From positions 111,173-175,172 of the forward strand of contig JAVBOB010000007.1 in the NCBI GenBank assembly GCA_031551125.1: DNA of 64,000 bases. The letters are read 5' to 3'. The stretch comes from JAIRNF01 sp031551125. Its GTDB lineage: Bacteria > Bacteroidota > Bacteroidia > Bacteroidales > UBA932. Positions 34,948 to 44,900 of the stretch are shown piece after piece; the first letter of the stretch is position 1, and every line of letters begins with the position of its first letter. The notes beneath the pieces were generated by a model. It made no database searches. It worked only from the letters and a program-made list of their open reading frames with translations, and was not told the DNA's origin. Both the position numbers and the translations under genes were made by a program.

Positions 34948-36447
34948 CTAGCTATTTCCAAACTCTCCTTCCCTAATAAATTCAAGGGTTTTCTCAATAT
35001 CTACGTACATTACCCTGTCCACATCAGTTGCGGGAACAACGCTGCGGTAGCGTGCCAGCAGCTCTTCAAGGTAAGGCGATGTTTTTGCAGGCCTTCTGAA
35101 TTCCATGGCTTGCGCGGCATTCATCAGCTCAATAGCTAAAATGCGTTCTAAATTATCGGTTATGTGCATGAGCTTGGTTGCCGCGTTGGCTCCCATGCTC
35201 ACATGGTCTTCCTGTCCGTTTGACGAAACGATAGAATCTACCGATGCCGGATGGCAGTATATTTTGTTTTGGCTAACCATTGACGCAGCAGAATACTGCG
35301 GAATCATGAAGCCGGAATTGAGACCGGGCTTGGCAACCAAAAACTCAGGTAATCCACGTAACCCTAAAATCAGCTGTGCTGTACGGCGTTCCGATATATT
35401 ACCGAGTTCGGCCAATGCCAGCGCAAGGAAATCAAATACCAAGGCTAACGGCTGTCCGTGGAAGTTGCCGCCCGATAGTACCATATCCTCATCGGGAAAT
35501 ACGGTAGGATTATCCGTAACCGAGTTTATTTCGGTGGTAAGCACGCTGGCTACGTATGTTATAGCATCCTTTGAAGCGCCGTGTACCTGTGGAATACAGC
35601 GGAAAGAGTAGGGGTCTTGCACGTGTTTTTTAGGGCGGTCAATCAGCTCGCTGTCTCTTAGCAGGCTGCGGATATTGAGTGCCGTATCTATTTGTCCGCT
35701 GTGAGGACGTATGTTGTGTAGTGCCGCTGAGAATGGTTCTAAAATTCCATCAAAAGCATCGAGTGATAATGCTCCAATAATATCAGCCAGCTTAGCCAGC
35801 TTAAATGCTTTAAGCATCACGTAAACGCCATGCGCGCTCATAAATTGCGTGCCGTTAAGCAATGCCAGCCCTTCCTTTGATTGTAGCTCAATAGGCTTCC
35901 AGCCGAATTTATTAAGCACTTCGGCAGCAGGTAGCTTCTCGCCTTTGTAGCGAACTTCGCCTAGGCCTATTAATGGTAAAAACAGGTTTGATAACGGAGC
36001 TAGGTCACCCGAAGCACCCAACGAGCCACGGTCGTAAACAATGGGAAGTACATCATTATTGTAAAAGTCGAGAATACGCTCAACCGTTACTACCTGAACG
36101 CCGCTATAACCCAGCGATAGCGCGTAGGCTTTAAGCAACAGCATTAAGCGAACAATATCAGGTTGTACCTCGCTACCTGTGCTGCAAGCGTGAGACATAA
36201 TCAGGTTTTTTTGCAGCTGTCCCAGCTCTTCACAAGAAATTGACTTGTTGCACAAGGAGCCAAATCCGGTGCTTACCCCGTAAATAGGTTTTTGCGTTGA
36301 TGCCATCTTCCGGTCAAGGTAGTCGCGACATTTCTGAATGGTTTCCTTTGTTTCGGGCGACAGAACCAGCTTATAATCCTCGTTTAGTAGTGTTGATATC
36401 AGCTCAAAGCTCAGCTGTTCGGAACCTAAAATATGTTGTTTGCTCAT
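34948..36447 (-). CDS. hutH: histidine ammonia-lyase
   Basis: 499 aa; deaminates L-histidine to urocanate. The self-forming MIO cofactor triad Ala145-Ser146-Gly147 lies in GSLGASGDLAPLSNLFLPLIG. Residues Ser85-His86 (NLIMSHACSTG) sit at the selectivity position and match histidine rather than tyrosine or phenylalanine lyases. YGVSTGFGSLCN near 56 and YSFRCIPQVHGASKDAI near 290 are also characteristic. hutU, hutI and a formiminotransferase are not next to it; it stands alone behind a strong promoter. Possible alternative: an aminomutase or other aromatic lyase, less likely given Ser-His. Confidence 0.88.
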   Translation of the reverse strand: MSKQHILGSEQLSFELISTLLNEDYKLVLSPETKETIQKCRDYLDRKMASTQKPIYGVSTGFGSLCNKSISCEELGQLQKNLIMSHACSTGSEVQPDIVRLMLLLKAYALSLGYSGVQVVTVERILDFYNNDVLPIVYDRGSLGASGDLAPLSNLFLPLIGLGEVRYKGEKLPAAEVLNKFGWKPIELQSKEGLALLNGTQFMSAHGVYVMLKAFKLAKLADIIGALSLDAFDGILEPFSAALHNIRPHSGQIDTALNIRSLLRDSELIDRPKKHVQDPYSFRCIPQVHGASKDAITYVASVLTTEINSVTDNPTVFPDEDMVLSGGNFHGQPLALVFDFLALALAELGNISERRTAQLILGLRGLPEFLVAKPGLNSGFMIPQYSAASMVSQNKIYCHPASVDSIVSSNGQEDHVSMGANAATKLMHITDNLERILAIELMNAAQAMEFRRPAKTSPYLEELLARYRSVVPATDVDRVMYVDIEKTLEFIREGEFGNS

Positions 36448-36472
36448 AGTAAGTCATTTATTTTGTGGGTAA

Positions 36473-36504
36473 CAAAAGTAGTAAAATTTGCGAGGGAAGG
36501 CAAA
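36473..36504 (-). promoter_or_regulatory. hutH promoter (-33/-7)
   Basis: On the minus strand TTTG (36504-36501), 20 bases, then TACTTTTG (36480-36473): close to the TTTG-N19-TAnnTTTG consensus, 25 bases before the hutH ATG. Confidence 0.75.
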
Positions 36505-36594
36505 ATACCCCTTTCAGTTAGCTGTGTAGGTTAATAGCAACCCGGTCTGATACTTGATTCAATGCTTATTGAAAGCTCTACTACCTCTATATTA

Positions 36595-36635
36595 TTAAAA
36601 CACAATGGGCAGACCTTTATAAGGCCTGCCCATTG
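36595..36635 (-). terminator. terminator closing the S51/SusCD operon
   Basis: Stem CAATGGGCAG / CTGCCCATTG with extra inner pairing (CC TTATAAA GG); on the minus strand it is followed by TGTTTTAATAA. It lies 23 bases after the last gene of the operon. Confidence 0.8.
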
Positions 36636-36657
36636 CTTAACATGGTAAAATTTATCT

Positions 36658-37695
36658 CTATTGGTTTATTTCACTAAGCGTACCGTTGCTAACGCTCCAC
36701 CATTGCCATACGCCGCCGGCAGCTGTTGACCAGTCGTTAAGGTTAAACGTGCTGCTACCGCTATTATTGCCGGGTAGCTTGTACACCCTTAAGGCTTGAC
36801 CGCCTGCATTCCACGTAAGTGGCTGTCCGTTTGTACAAGTTTCGGGCGCTGCGCCGTTTTGCTTGATAAAGTAAGCGCATGGACCATAAACGGTTGCACG
36901 GTTATCTCCATCAATACATACGGCGGTATTCTCATCACAAGCAATACCTTTAGCAGTCATGCTCCAGTCTTTCACCATACGTGCCATAAAGGCTAGGTGG
37001 CGTCCATGACGGTCGCGGTTGCTGTAGTGCGAGTCCGTTACCAGCGATTGCAGTACAGTTGGTACGCTCAAAAAATCTTTGGTGAGCGTCACCTTGCTGC
37101 TGTATGGGTTTGCCAACGCTTCGGCGCTGGTAGGTGTACCGTTTTTAGCATCGAACACCACTTGCCCCATAACGGCCATGCCGGCACTGGTACCACCAAC
37201 AGTTACCTTTTTGGTATTGATGAGGTAGTTGATTGCATCGGCCGTTTTAGTGCCGCTCCAGTAGTCAATGTAGTTCCACTGGTCGCCTCCGGCGATGAAT
37301 AACAATTCTGCTCTGCGAATAATTTTAGCAAGCGAGTCGGAGTTGGCCTCTGTTTTTGATGTGATAACTACTGTTACAACAGAGTTGACCCTAATGCCTA
37401 ATTCTGCAAAAAAGTAGCTGTTATAACCATTGGAGTCGTTGCTACGTAATACAACAACGTCTCCGCCGTTAGCACGTTGCAACATCCACTGCATAGCTAC
37501 GTTATTATCCGTCCCTCCTCCGGCAAGTACAAAGCCGGGTAGAGGTGTTGGAGTAATATCGGTATGCGACCCATACCAGTACAACTTTGGCAGGTTGGGG
37601 TCAACGTAGGGAGGGTTGTCATCAGTACCCTCTTTGCCTGAGCATGAAAACATGGCAATAATCAGTGCTAGCGCTATAATCAGTTGCTTTTTCAT
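36658..37695 (-). CDS. cyanophycinase-like S51 peptidase, lipoprotein (paralogue 1)
   Basis: 345 aa from ATG 37695; a GTG two codons upstream is possible but overlaps the preceding stop. Lipobox IIAMFSC gives lipid Cys18, followed by acidic SGKEGTDD, suggesting surface display. S51 core: FVLAGGG, IAGGDQ (Gln139), nucleophile Ser170 in VGGTSAGMAVMG, D221-S-H223-Y-S-N-R227-D-R229-H-G-R232, and Glu255 in CDENTAV. These align with the Ser/His/Glu residues and the Asp-x-His-x3-Arg-x-Arg-x2-Arg pocket recalled from cyanobacterial cyanophycinase CphB; the pocket Gln before His is Ser here. A Trp-rich C-terminal extension (~285-345, GVWQWWSVSNG) is unusual. Last gene of the six-gene operon, 2 bases after the previous stop. 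Enzyme class firm; substrate inferred. Confidence 0.85.
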   Translation of the reverse strand: MKKQLIIALALIIAMFSCSGKEGTDDNPPYVDPNLPKLYWYGSHTDITPTPLPGFVLAGGGTDNNVAMQWMLQRANGGDVVVLRSNDSNGYNSYFFAELGIRVNSVVTVVITSKTEANSDSLAKIIRRAELLFIAGGDQWNYIDYWSGTKTADAINYLINTKKVTVGGTSAGMAVMGQVVFDAKNGTPTSAEALANPYSSKVTLTKDFLSVPTVLQSLVTDSHYSNRDRHGRHLAFMARMVKDWSMTAKGIACDENTAVCIDGDNRATVYGPCAYFIKQNGAAPETCTNGQPLTWNAGGQALRVYKLPGNNSGSSTFNLNDWSTAAGGVWQWWSVSNGTLSEINQ

Positions 37696-37697
37696 TA

Positions 37698-39404
37698 TCA
37701 CTTATATGAAGCAACTTGAATATTACCTACTAGTAAAGATGCTTGGCCTGTACAATCTTTATGAACAAAAGAGATATATACAGTTTGCCCCTTATATGCA
37801 CTTATATCAACTGTACGTTCTGCAAATGCCCACTCACTTTCATTGGCGGTGAGTGTTTCTGCCGCCTTAATAACCGTAGCCGATCTGCAATTGTTTATAT
37901 CAATTGCAGATGAGGATAGTAGTACTGCATACACTTCCTCAAAATCTGTATCATCTGATGCTGCTACTTTAAAGGTTAGCTCAATAACATCCGCGTCTGC
38001 CGGTAGCACAATAGAGGGAAGCACCATGTAGTTTTCGGGGGTCAATGAAGCCCCACTTTCGTATGAGCGAGAACGAGCACAATGATCGGGTCCGCCGGAA
38101 TCGTCAAAATAGAACCAACTTTTCCCATCAGCATCTTTGTCTATGAGTACCCATTGCGAACCGGCTGCCGTAAACGGATCTCTATTTGCAAAATCCTCAG
38201 TAAACAAAACTGTTTTTATCACGGATGGAGTAGTTATTTCCTGCTGTTCTCCATATACAACACCGGCGGCATTTTCAGCGTATGCCCTTACATAGTAGGT
38301 TGTCCCTGTATTCAGCGTAAGGTTGGCAGACATAGCCGCTGCTGTTGAAACGGATACAGTAATTTCCATCTTGCTGTCTGCTGTTGTTGGGTTGGAACTT
38401 AAGCTATAGCAAAAACCTCTGCTAAATACGCTAACTCCTCCATCGTTGGTCATGGTGGTTGATACGGTGGCACTGGTTTTTGTAAGGTTGGAAACTACTA
38501 AGGAGCCCAACGAAGCTTTACTTACAGTTGCAGGATGCTCTGTTGAGCCAATACGAACGTCGGTAACCACCAGCCCATCTTGATCAGTACAATTGTAGTG
38601 AACCCATGCAACGTAAACGTCTTTTCCCACGTATGCCGAAAGATCAACACTTCTGGGAGCCAATGTTCTTCCTGCAGCAGCAGTTAGTGTTTCTTCAAAC
38701 ACAATGGTTCCAATGCTTGTGCAGTTAGCTGCTGTAAATGCTTGGTCGGCTACTATCACTTTGTACTGCTCTTTAGGATAGTTGATTGATGTTGCACCAA
38801 CGTTCCACTCCAACTTTGGCGATGTTCCCGAAATAGTAATTTTCGGACTTATCAAGAAGTTATATGGAGTAGCCCCATCGGAATCAGAGATCGCGCCCTT
38901 AAAGCGGGATGTATAGGCGTACCATGCATCCCCGTCTCCGTCCTGATCAATCATCTGCCAATGTTGAGGCAGAAATTGACTTCCGCTAAAACGTTCAATA
39001 AGTGGCAATGTCATTGAAAGTTGTCCGGCAGTGGTGAAGCTGCGCTGGTCTCCGTACCCTACTCCCGAACTACTAATAGCGTAAGCACGTGTATAATATG
39101 TTGTCCCGGACTTAAGATTCGTCAGTACAACCGTAAACTCCTCTGCTTCTTGTCCAAAAACAACTTTTGAACCATCAACAGTAGGATTTGGGGTGGTAGC
39201 CCAGCATACACCTCGCTCGCTAACTGCTGAGCTACCTGTCACTACAAGTTTTGCTCCTACCGTAGCGCTTACCTCGGTAATGTTAGTTACTGCTGCCGTA
39301 ATAATAGAGGGCGTTGTAGCAACATTTTCATCCTTGTTACACGATGACAGTCCGAGCATAATAAATGCTGCAATTATTATGCTCCTGCTATATATCCTTT
39401 TCAT
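37698..39404 (-). CDS. surface lipoprotein with two cleaved-adhesin/choice-of-anchor-J domains
   Basis: 568 aa from ATG 39404 (the frame opens five residues earlier at 39419). Lipobox MLGLSSC followed by NKDENV. Domain order: an Fn3-like repeat typical of Bacteroidota surface proteins (SERGVCWATTPNPTVDG ... YYTRAYAISSSGVGYGD), a cleaved-adhesin-like beta-jelly-roll (~130-285: PQHWQMIDQDGDGDAWY, PYNFLISPKI, VYVAWVHYNC), a second Fn3-like repeat (SRGFCYSLSSNPTTADS) and a second jelly-roll (~400-568: WVLIDKDADGKSWFYFDD, PENYMVLPSI, VYISFVHKDC). Such domains occur in gingipain-type adhesins and bind protein or glycan ligands. In this operon it probably captures polymer at the surface. No enzyme motif. 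Confidence 0.8.
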   Translation of the reverse strand: MKRIYSRSIIIAAFIMLGLSSCNKDENVATTPSIITAAVTNITEVSATVGAKLVVTGSSAVSERGVCWATTPNPTVDGSKVVFGQEAEEFTVVLTNLKSGTTYYTRAYAISSSGVGYGDQRSFTTAGQLSMTLPLIERFSGSQFLPQHWQMIDQDGDGDAWYAYTSRFKGAISDSDGATPYNFLISPKITISGTSPKLEWNVGATSINYPKEQYKVIVADQAFTAANCTSIGTIVFEETLTAAAGRTLAPRSVDLSAYVGKDVYVAWVHYNCTDQDGLVVTDVRIGSTEHPATVSKASLGSLVVSNLTKTSATVSTTMTNDGGVSVFSRGFCYSLSSNPTTADSKMEITVSVSTAAAMSANLTLNTGTTYYVRAYAENAAGVVYGEQQEITTPSVIKTVLFTEDFANRDPFTAAGSQWVLIDKDADGKSWFYFDDSGGPDHCARSRSYESGASLTPENYMVLPSIVLPADADVIELTFKVAASDDTDFEEVYAVLLSSSAIDINNCRSATVIKAAETLTANESEWAFAERTVDISAYKGQTVYISFVHKDCTGQASLLVGNIQVASYK

Positions 39405-39452
39405 TGTCCAAATTTTCATGTATGAAATTATTCTCTGCTCACTATCATAATG

Positions 39453-40505
39453 TTAGTAAATACTCAATTCAAAATTCCTAAGCTTAAGAGTCCATTGACC
39501 TACGCAGTTGCCGTGAACGATAGAAATATATACATCCTTACCCTGATAGGCCGACAAATCCAGCTCAACCTGACCAAAGTTACTATCACTGTTGGCAGCC
39601 GTTATTTCTACGTAGTCCTGAACAATATCCGCATCTCTACAGTTGATTGTTGTTATCGGGTTTTCTGATATTATGACTTTGTACTGTTCCCTATAGTCAT
39701 TATCTTCAACAGAGCCTCTACCGGCAATTTCAAAAGTTAGTAGTACCGGACGATCGGTGGTCGGAATGCTTATCATAGGGGTTACCAGGTAGTTTTCAGG
39801 TGTAAGGGGTACAGACCGATATGAGTATGACCACATTTGAGAACTCTCCCAGAACCATATCCTGCCATCTCCGTCTTTGTCAATGGCAGTCCATCCACGG
39901 GTAAGAGGATCGCTGGCAAATTGATCCAAGAATACAACTTGTTTATCAATAGGTGTTTGGTAGTATAGCAAAGCTGTAGGCTTGTTCGCCATTAAGCCGT
40001 TGCCATCCTCTAGCGCAAAGAAAAGCAGCTTACCGCCTTTTTGTAAAATGTTAATGGGGATGACCCCAAACTGGCTGTTGGGAGCAATAGTAATACTACC
40101 ACGCCCGTAGGTTTTATCAAACGTAACGCCGGAAAGCCCATCAAACGTATAATCTGTGTTGTAAACGGCGGTTGCGGGCACTACTTTATACTCAGAGGGT
40201 TTTAGCCCATCGGGCAAATCAACCACATATTTGCTAAGGCTGACTATGTAGAATACCTGATCAACCAAACGAAAGTTCACGGTAAGAGGCTCAGACCGGC
40301 CATAACCAATAAGTTGTACACCTATCTTATCAGCTCCTATATCGTCCGGCGTTTTGAATATATTGGAAGTGATAGATGCTTGTTGCCCGTATTGTTCTGC
40401 GGAAAACTCCACGTAGAGCGGTCCGTTGTATGTGCGGTCTTCCTTTTCACACGATGCAAGGAGGAAGAACGATGCTAACAGTAGTATGATATTAAATTTC
40501 TTCAT
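39453..40505 (-). CDS. surface lipoprotein, DUF4843-like N-terminus plus choice-of-anchor-J domain
   Basis: 350 aa. Lipobox FFLLASC then EKEDRTYN. The N-terminal half (GPLYVEFSAEQYG, VQLIGYGRSEPLTVNFRL, TDYTFDGLSGVTFD, SITIAPNSQFGVIPINIL) resembles the DUF4843-type lipoproteins often encoded after susD. The C-terminal half (~195-350: RGWTAIDKDGDGRIWFWESS, PENYLVTPMISIP, VYISIVHGNCVGQWTLKLRNFEL) is a cleaved-adhesin jelly-roll clearly related to both copies in the next gene. It starts 12 bases after susD ends. Probable substrate-binding partner of the SusCD complex. Confidence 0.78.
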   Translation of the reverse strand: MKKFNIILLLASFFLLASCEKEDRTYNGPLYVEFSAEQYGQQASITSNIFKTPDDIGADKIGVQLIGYGRSEPLTVNFRLVDQVFYIVSLSKYVVDLPDGLKPSEYKVVPATAVYNTDYTFDGLSGVTFDKTYGRGSITIAPNSQFGVIPINILQKGGKLLFFALEDGNGLMANKPTALLYYQTPIDKQVVFLDQFASDPLTRGWTAIDKDGDGRIWFWESSQMWSYSYRSVPLTPENYLVTPMISIPTTDRPVLLTFEIAGRGSVEDNDYREQYKVIISENPITTINCRDADIVQDYVEITAANSDSNFGQVELDLSAYQGKDVYISIVHGNCVGQWTLKLRNFELSIY

Positions 40506-40517
40506 GTCGTAACGTTT

Positions 40518-41927
40518 TTAGTATCCGGGGTTATTCACCAGGTTCTTATTCACATCTATATCGGTTTGCGGAATACCGGCTACCACACGATAATCGGTAT
40601 AAGGTATAGCTGCTTGTCCTCCTTCTTTGGGAATATCTTTGCCTTGCCGTTTGAGGTCGAAAAGGCGATGTCCTTCGAAGCACAGCTCCAGCCTGCGTTC
40701 CTTGTCGGCAGCTGAAAGCAAGCTAGCATCGGGTACGGTTGTTACGCCAAGCCCGCGGGTAGTGCGAATAACATCGATATCGCCTCTGGCAGTGGTGTAA
40801 TCGGGCGTAGGTAGCTTAAGGCTGGCCTCCGCACGGATGAGGTACATTTCGGCAATACGAACGATAGGTACGTTATCCTGCCCGAAAGTTCCCTGCCAGC
40901 TGTTAAACTTGGTGTTCCACCAAATGGTTACACCGTTATCAACATGTGACCGTCTCATGCTTATACGCTTGTCGCCTGTTTCAAACATGCCGAGTATGGC
41001 TGTACCCATAATAAGTTCGCCATACCCTCTACCATCCACTACATCTGGCTGTGTTCCGTATATGGAGTTCAACGATGCATTGCCGAGCGTTTCGGGAGTG
41101 GTGTACTTGAGTTCAAAGAGAGATTCTTTGCTGGAGGTAAAAATATCTTTATAATTACCGCTATAGAGAATGGGCTTATTTTGAATTACCCAGCTTGCCG
41201 CGCTAGCAGCATCCTGCCACTTCGATTGGTAAAGGTATGCACGAGCAAGTATAGCTTTCGCTGCATAGCTGTTACCACGCTGCGGAAAGTTTTTACTGTC
41301 GTTATCTTGCAGCAACGTAAAAGCTTGGGTTAAGTCATCTTCAATTTGCTGCCAAATGGTATAAATATCGGCTCGTGGTCCGTAGGCATCAGGTCCCATA
41401 GCAGCCAAAGGTTTGGTTACTTGCGGAACACCAAGGTCAAAGTTGTCAACCAAATGGTATGGCTCGCGGGCATATACTTTCAGCAAATCAAAGTAGGCCA
41501 GTCCGCGTAGAAAATAGGCTTCTCCCTTTATCTTATCGCGTGTGCCGGTTTCTGAGACATCTATAGCCACATTATCAATAGCTGCCAGCACATCGTTGGC
41601 AACAGCAATTACACCGTATGCTCTTACCCACAAGTTGACTCCCGAACCGGGACGGTTGTAGTAAGCATCGGTAAACATGGTTCCGCCTGCACGTTGCCCG
41701 CAGTTATCAGCCAATATTTCGGGAGCACAAATCAAGTTACGCCCGTAGTAACCTTCCGATTGCATTTGGTCGTAAGCGCTTAACAGCAAACTTTCGTTAC
41801 CCGATAGCGTTGAAAGCACCTTTCCTCCCGGAAGTCCGTCCTTTGGGTCCATGTCAAGCCAGCTCTCACATGAAGTGCAGAAAGTCAGAGCAGCCAGCAT
41901 TAATATTGTATATAATCTCAATTTCAT
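40518..41927 (-). CDS. SusD/RagB-family nutrient-binding lipoprotein
   Basis: 469 aa. Signal peptide with lipobox (LTFCTSC, then ESWLDMDPKDG); the SWLDxxP motif after the lipid Cys is usual in SusD. TPR-like helices carry YAAKAILARAYLYQSKWQDAASAASWVIQN, and the C-terminal SusD domain has PIVRIAEMYLIRAEASLKL, DIDVIRTTRGL and the family ending ELCFEGHRLFDLKRQGKDIP. SusD forms the lid of the SusC barrel and delivers oligomers to it. It starts 12 bases after susC ends. In this setting the ligand is probably peptidic because both enzymes of the operon are S51 peptidases. Confidence 0.95.
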   Translation of the reverse strand: MKLRLYTILMLAALTFCTSCESWLDMDPKDGLPGGKVLSTLSGNESLLLSAYDQMQSEGYYGRNLICAPEILADNCGQRAGGTMFTDAYYNRPGSGVNLWVRAYGVIAVANDVLAAIDNVAIDVSETGTRDKIKGEAYFLRGLAYFDLLKVYAREPYHLVDNFDLGVPQVTKPLAAMGPDAYGPRADIYTIWQQIEDDLTQAFTLLQDNDSKNFPQRGNSYAAKAILARAYLYQSKWQDAASAASWVIQNKPILYSGNYKDIFTSSKESLFELKYTTPETLGNASLNSIYGTQPDVVDGRGYGELIMGTAILGMFETGDKRISMRRSHVDNGVTIWWNTKFNSWQGTFGQDNVPIVRIAEMYLIRAEASLKLPTPDYTTARGDIDVIRTTRGLGVTTVPDASLLSAADKERRLELCFEGHRLFDLKRQGKDIPKEGGQAAIPYTDYRVVAGIPQTDIDVNKNLVNNPGY

Positions 41928-41939
41928 AGTTCTGTTCGT

Positions 41940-44900
41940 TTAGAAGTCAAGTTTCAGTCCAATGCTATAGGTTTTTGATTGAGGATAGGTACCTCTATCG
42001 CTTCCGCTAAACTCGGGGTCGTAACCCGGGTAGGTGGTGGTTGTCCATAGGTTGTACGCCTGTGCATAAATCTGTGCCGAAGCTAAATGAGCCTTCGATG
42101 TCCACTTTTTGGGCAGTGTATAGCTCAGTGATACGGTTTTAAGCTTAATAAAGTCGGTCTTTTCATACATCAGCGTGCTTGCATCGTTAGGTGATGTTGC
42201 CGGCCGCGCAGATGCAGGATAAAGGTTTTGATACATTGGTTTAGCGACCCATGTTCTATCGCCCGGATTACGCCAATATTCTTCATATACGGGCAAGTAT
42301 GAGTTACAGTCGGCCGCATAGTCAATCAATGGCGACTTATCGCTCCAGTACGACCGAGCCCCTTGCTGGAACTGGAAGGTAAATGATAGCTCAATACCCT
42401 TATATGACAAGGTATTGGTAAGCCCTCCAAAGAAGGTAGGGTCTGTGCCGGGAGTCCATATACGGTCTTCGGGACGAGGGTTGTAGGTAATATAGTTATC
42501 CTTGTCGTAGTACATCGGGCGGCCGTCGCTGGGGTTAACACCTGCCCAGCGGTAAGCGCGTTCAGAAGTAATTGATTCTCCTACTTTGTATCCTCCAACA
42601 ATTTCGTTGCCTTCAATCAGTGATGTTACTTCGTTGTGAGTAAACGAGAAGTTAAGGTTAGATGCCCATTTGAAACCTTTTGCTGTTTCGATGTTTATGG
42701 AAGAAACTAAAAATTCCCATCCGGTATTACGCACACCGCCAATGTTATCGGGCATGGTAGTAAATCCGGTTTGCGAGGGAATGGGACGGTAGTAAAGCAA
42801 GTTTTTGGTATTGGTAATGTAGTAGTCAACATCCAAAGAAATACGGTTTTTGAACATGGATGCCGATAAACCGAAGTTGGCTGAGTGGCTTTCTTCCCAT
42901 GTTAATGCATCATTCCCAATAGTGCTCGGATAAATAGCGGCCTGTCCGTCATACTCTCCGATTCCGGTATAAAGCCTGCGCGCAATGAAGTTTCCGATAT
43001 TCGAGTTACCGGTGACCCCGTAGCTGGCTTTCCACTTAAAATCGTTAAGGAACTTGAAGCCTTGCATAAAGGGTTCAGCGCTCATGCGCCATGCACCGGA
43101 TATGGAAGGGAAGGTGCCGAAACGCTCTTCTGCTCCGAAACGTGATGAACCGTCACGACGAACGGTTGCCGTCAAAATATACTTATCTTTAAACGTATAG
43201 CCCAAGCGACCAAATAACCCCATGGTCTTAAACCCTGTGTAAGTTTCATAAACCTCAAAGGGTATTGCTGTTGAACTTAGTAGCTGCATATCGGGGTTGG
43301 CAATACCCCTGCCTGTTGAACCGTTGGACGTTCTCACCGATTTTACAAATGAAAAGCCCACCATGGCATTCAAACGGTGGTTTTCTCCAAGCATCCGCTG
43401 GTAGTTTACTACTTGGTCTGTTTGCAGCTTGGTTACACGGCTGTTGGCGGCACTTACTTGGCCTTTAGCGTCTTTTCCTTGGCGTGTGCGGGGATCAATA
43501 AACTGGTGTTCGTTCATCTCCATATAGTCAACACCATAGCTTGATTTAAAGGTGAGCCCATCAATAATTTTGAACTCAAAATCGTTACCGCTCGTCCACT
43601 TGTTGCTGGTGCCGGTGTACTTGTTGTAATCCAAAACTTGTACTATATTATGCTCATAGTAACCATCGTTAATGTTTGGAATGTAATTCCCGTCACTGTC
43701 ATATATAGCGTTAGTGGGTTGCATCAAAAACGCTACACGAGCAGGGTTTGCTGACCCAGTGGTAGTGGTTTGCCGCTGGTTTACATTGTTAAAGCTGTTG
43801 CTGGTAGAAAACTTAAGCCATTTGGTAATTTCGTGGTTCAGATTCAAACGGGCAGACGCACGCTTAAACCACGTATTCATCATTGTTCCGTTATCATCCA
43901 TATATCCGGCAGAGATGAAGAAGGTGGTTTTATCATTACCGCCCGACATACTTATTTGGTACTCTTGCGTAAAACCGATTTTAAACACGGCATCAAACCA
44001 GTCATAGGAGGGTGCATTGGAGTAGCCGTCATCTCCCCAACCTCTTCCCTGATAGTCGGCTAACTTTTGAAGGTACATCGTTCCGTTAGGGCCATAGAGA
44101 TTTTTGTATGAGGTAAGCGCCAGTTCGGCAAACTGAGGCCCGTTAAGAACGGGAATGGTGTTTGCTACGGTTTGCCAACCCCAAGATGATTTAAAAGAGA
44201 AGTTGGTTTTTCCTGCTTTTCCTTTCTTGGTCGTAATGAAGATAACACCGTTGGCCGCTTGTGCACCATAAATAGATGCTGAAGCACCATCCTTCAAAAT
44301 ATCAATACTTTCGATGTCGTCAGGGTTTAATCCGGCTAAGGCGTCGGTACTGTTCAAAATACCTCCGCCTTGCTCTCCAGTGGTTACTTGTACACCGTCA
44401 ATAATATATAGCGGGTCTGTATCAGCGTTCATACTTCCGCGACCGCGAATAAGTATGCTAACTGCACCGCCGGGAGTACCCGAAGCAGAAGTAACTTGTA
44501 CCCCTGCTGCCTTACCCTGCATGGCCTTTTGAAAATTTTCCACAGCCGCTTTGCTAAGATCATCAGATTGAATGTTTGCAACTGAACCTGCAACATCTCT
44601 CTTCTTAACGGTTCCATAGCCAATTACTACGGTTTCGTCAAGCATAAAGTTATCAGGTTCCATAACTACGTTAATTAGGTTTCGTCCGCCAACAACCACC
44701 TCTAGTGTTTTCATTCCGAAAAACGAAAATTCAAGGGTTGTTGCTCCGGAGGGTAGTGTAATGCTATACGTCCCGTCCTCGCCTGATGTGGCAACGGCAC
44801 TCGTACCTTTTACGATAACGGTAGCGTAGCTTACGGGCTGGCCGTCTTCGGCGCCGGTTATGGTTCCACTGATTTTGGTTTGCCCAAAAGCAGCAGCCGA

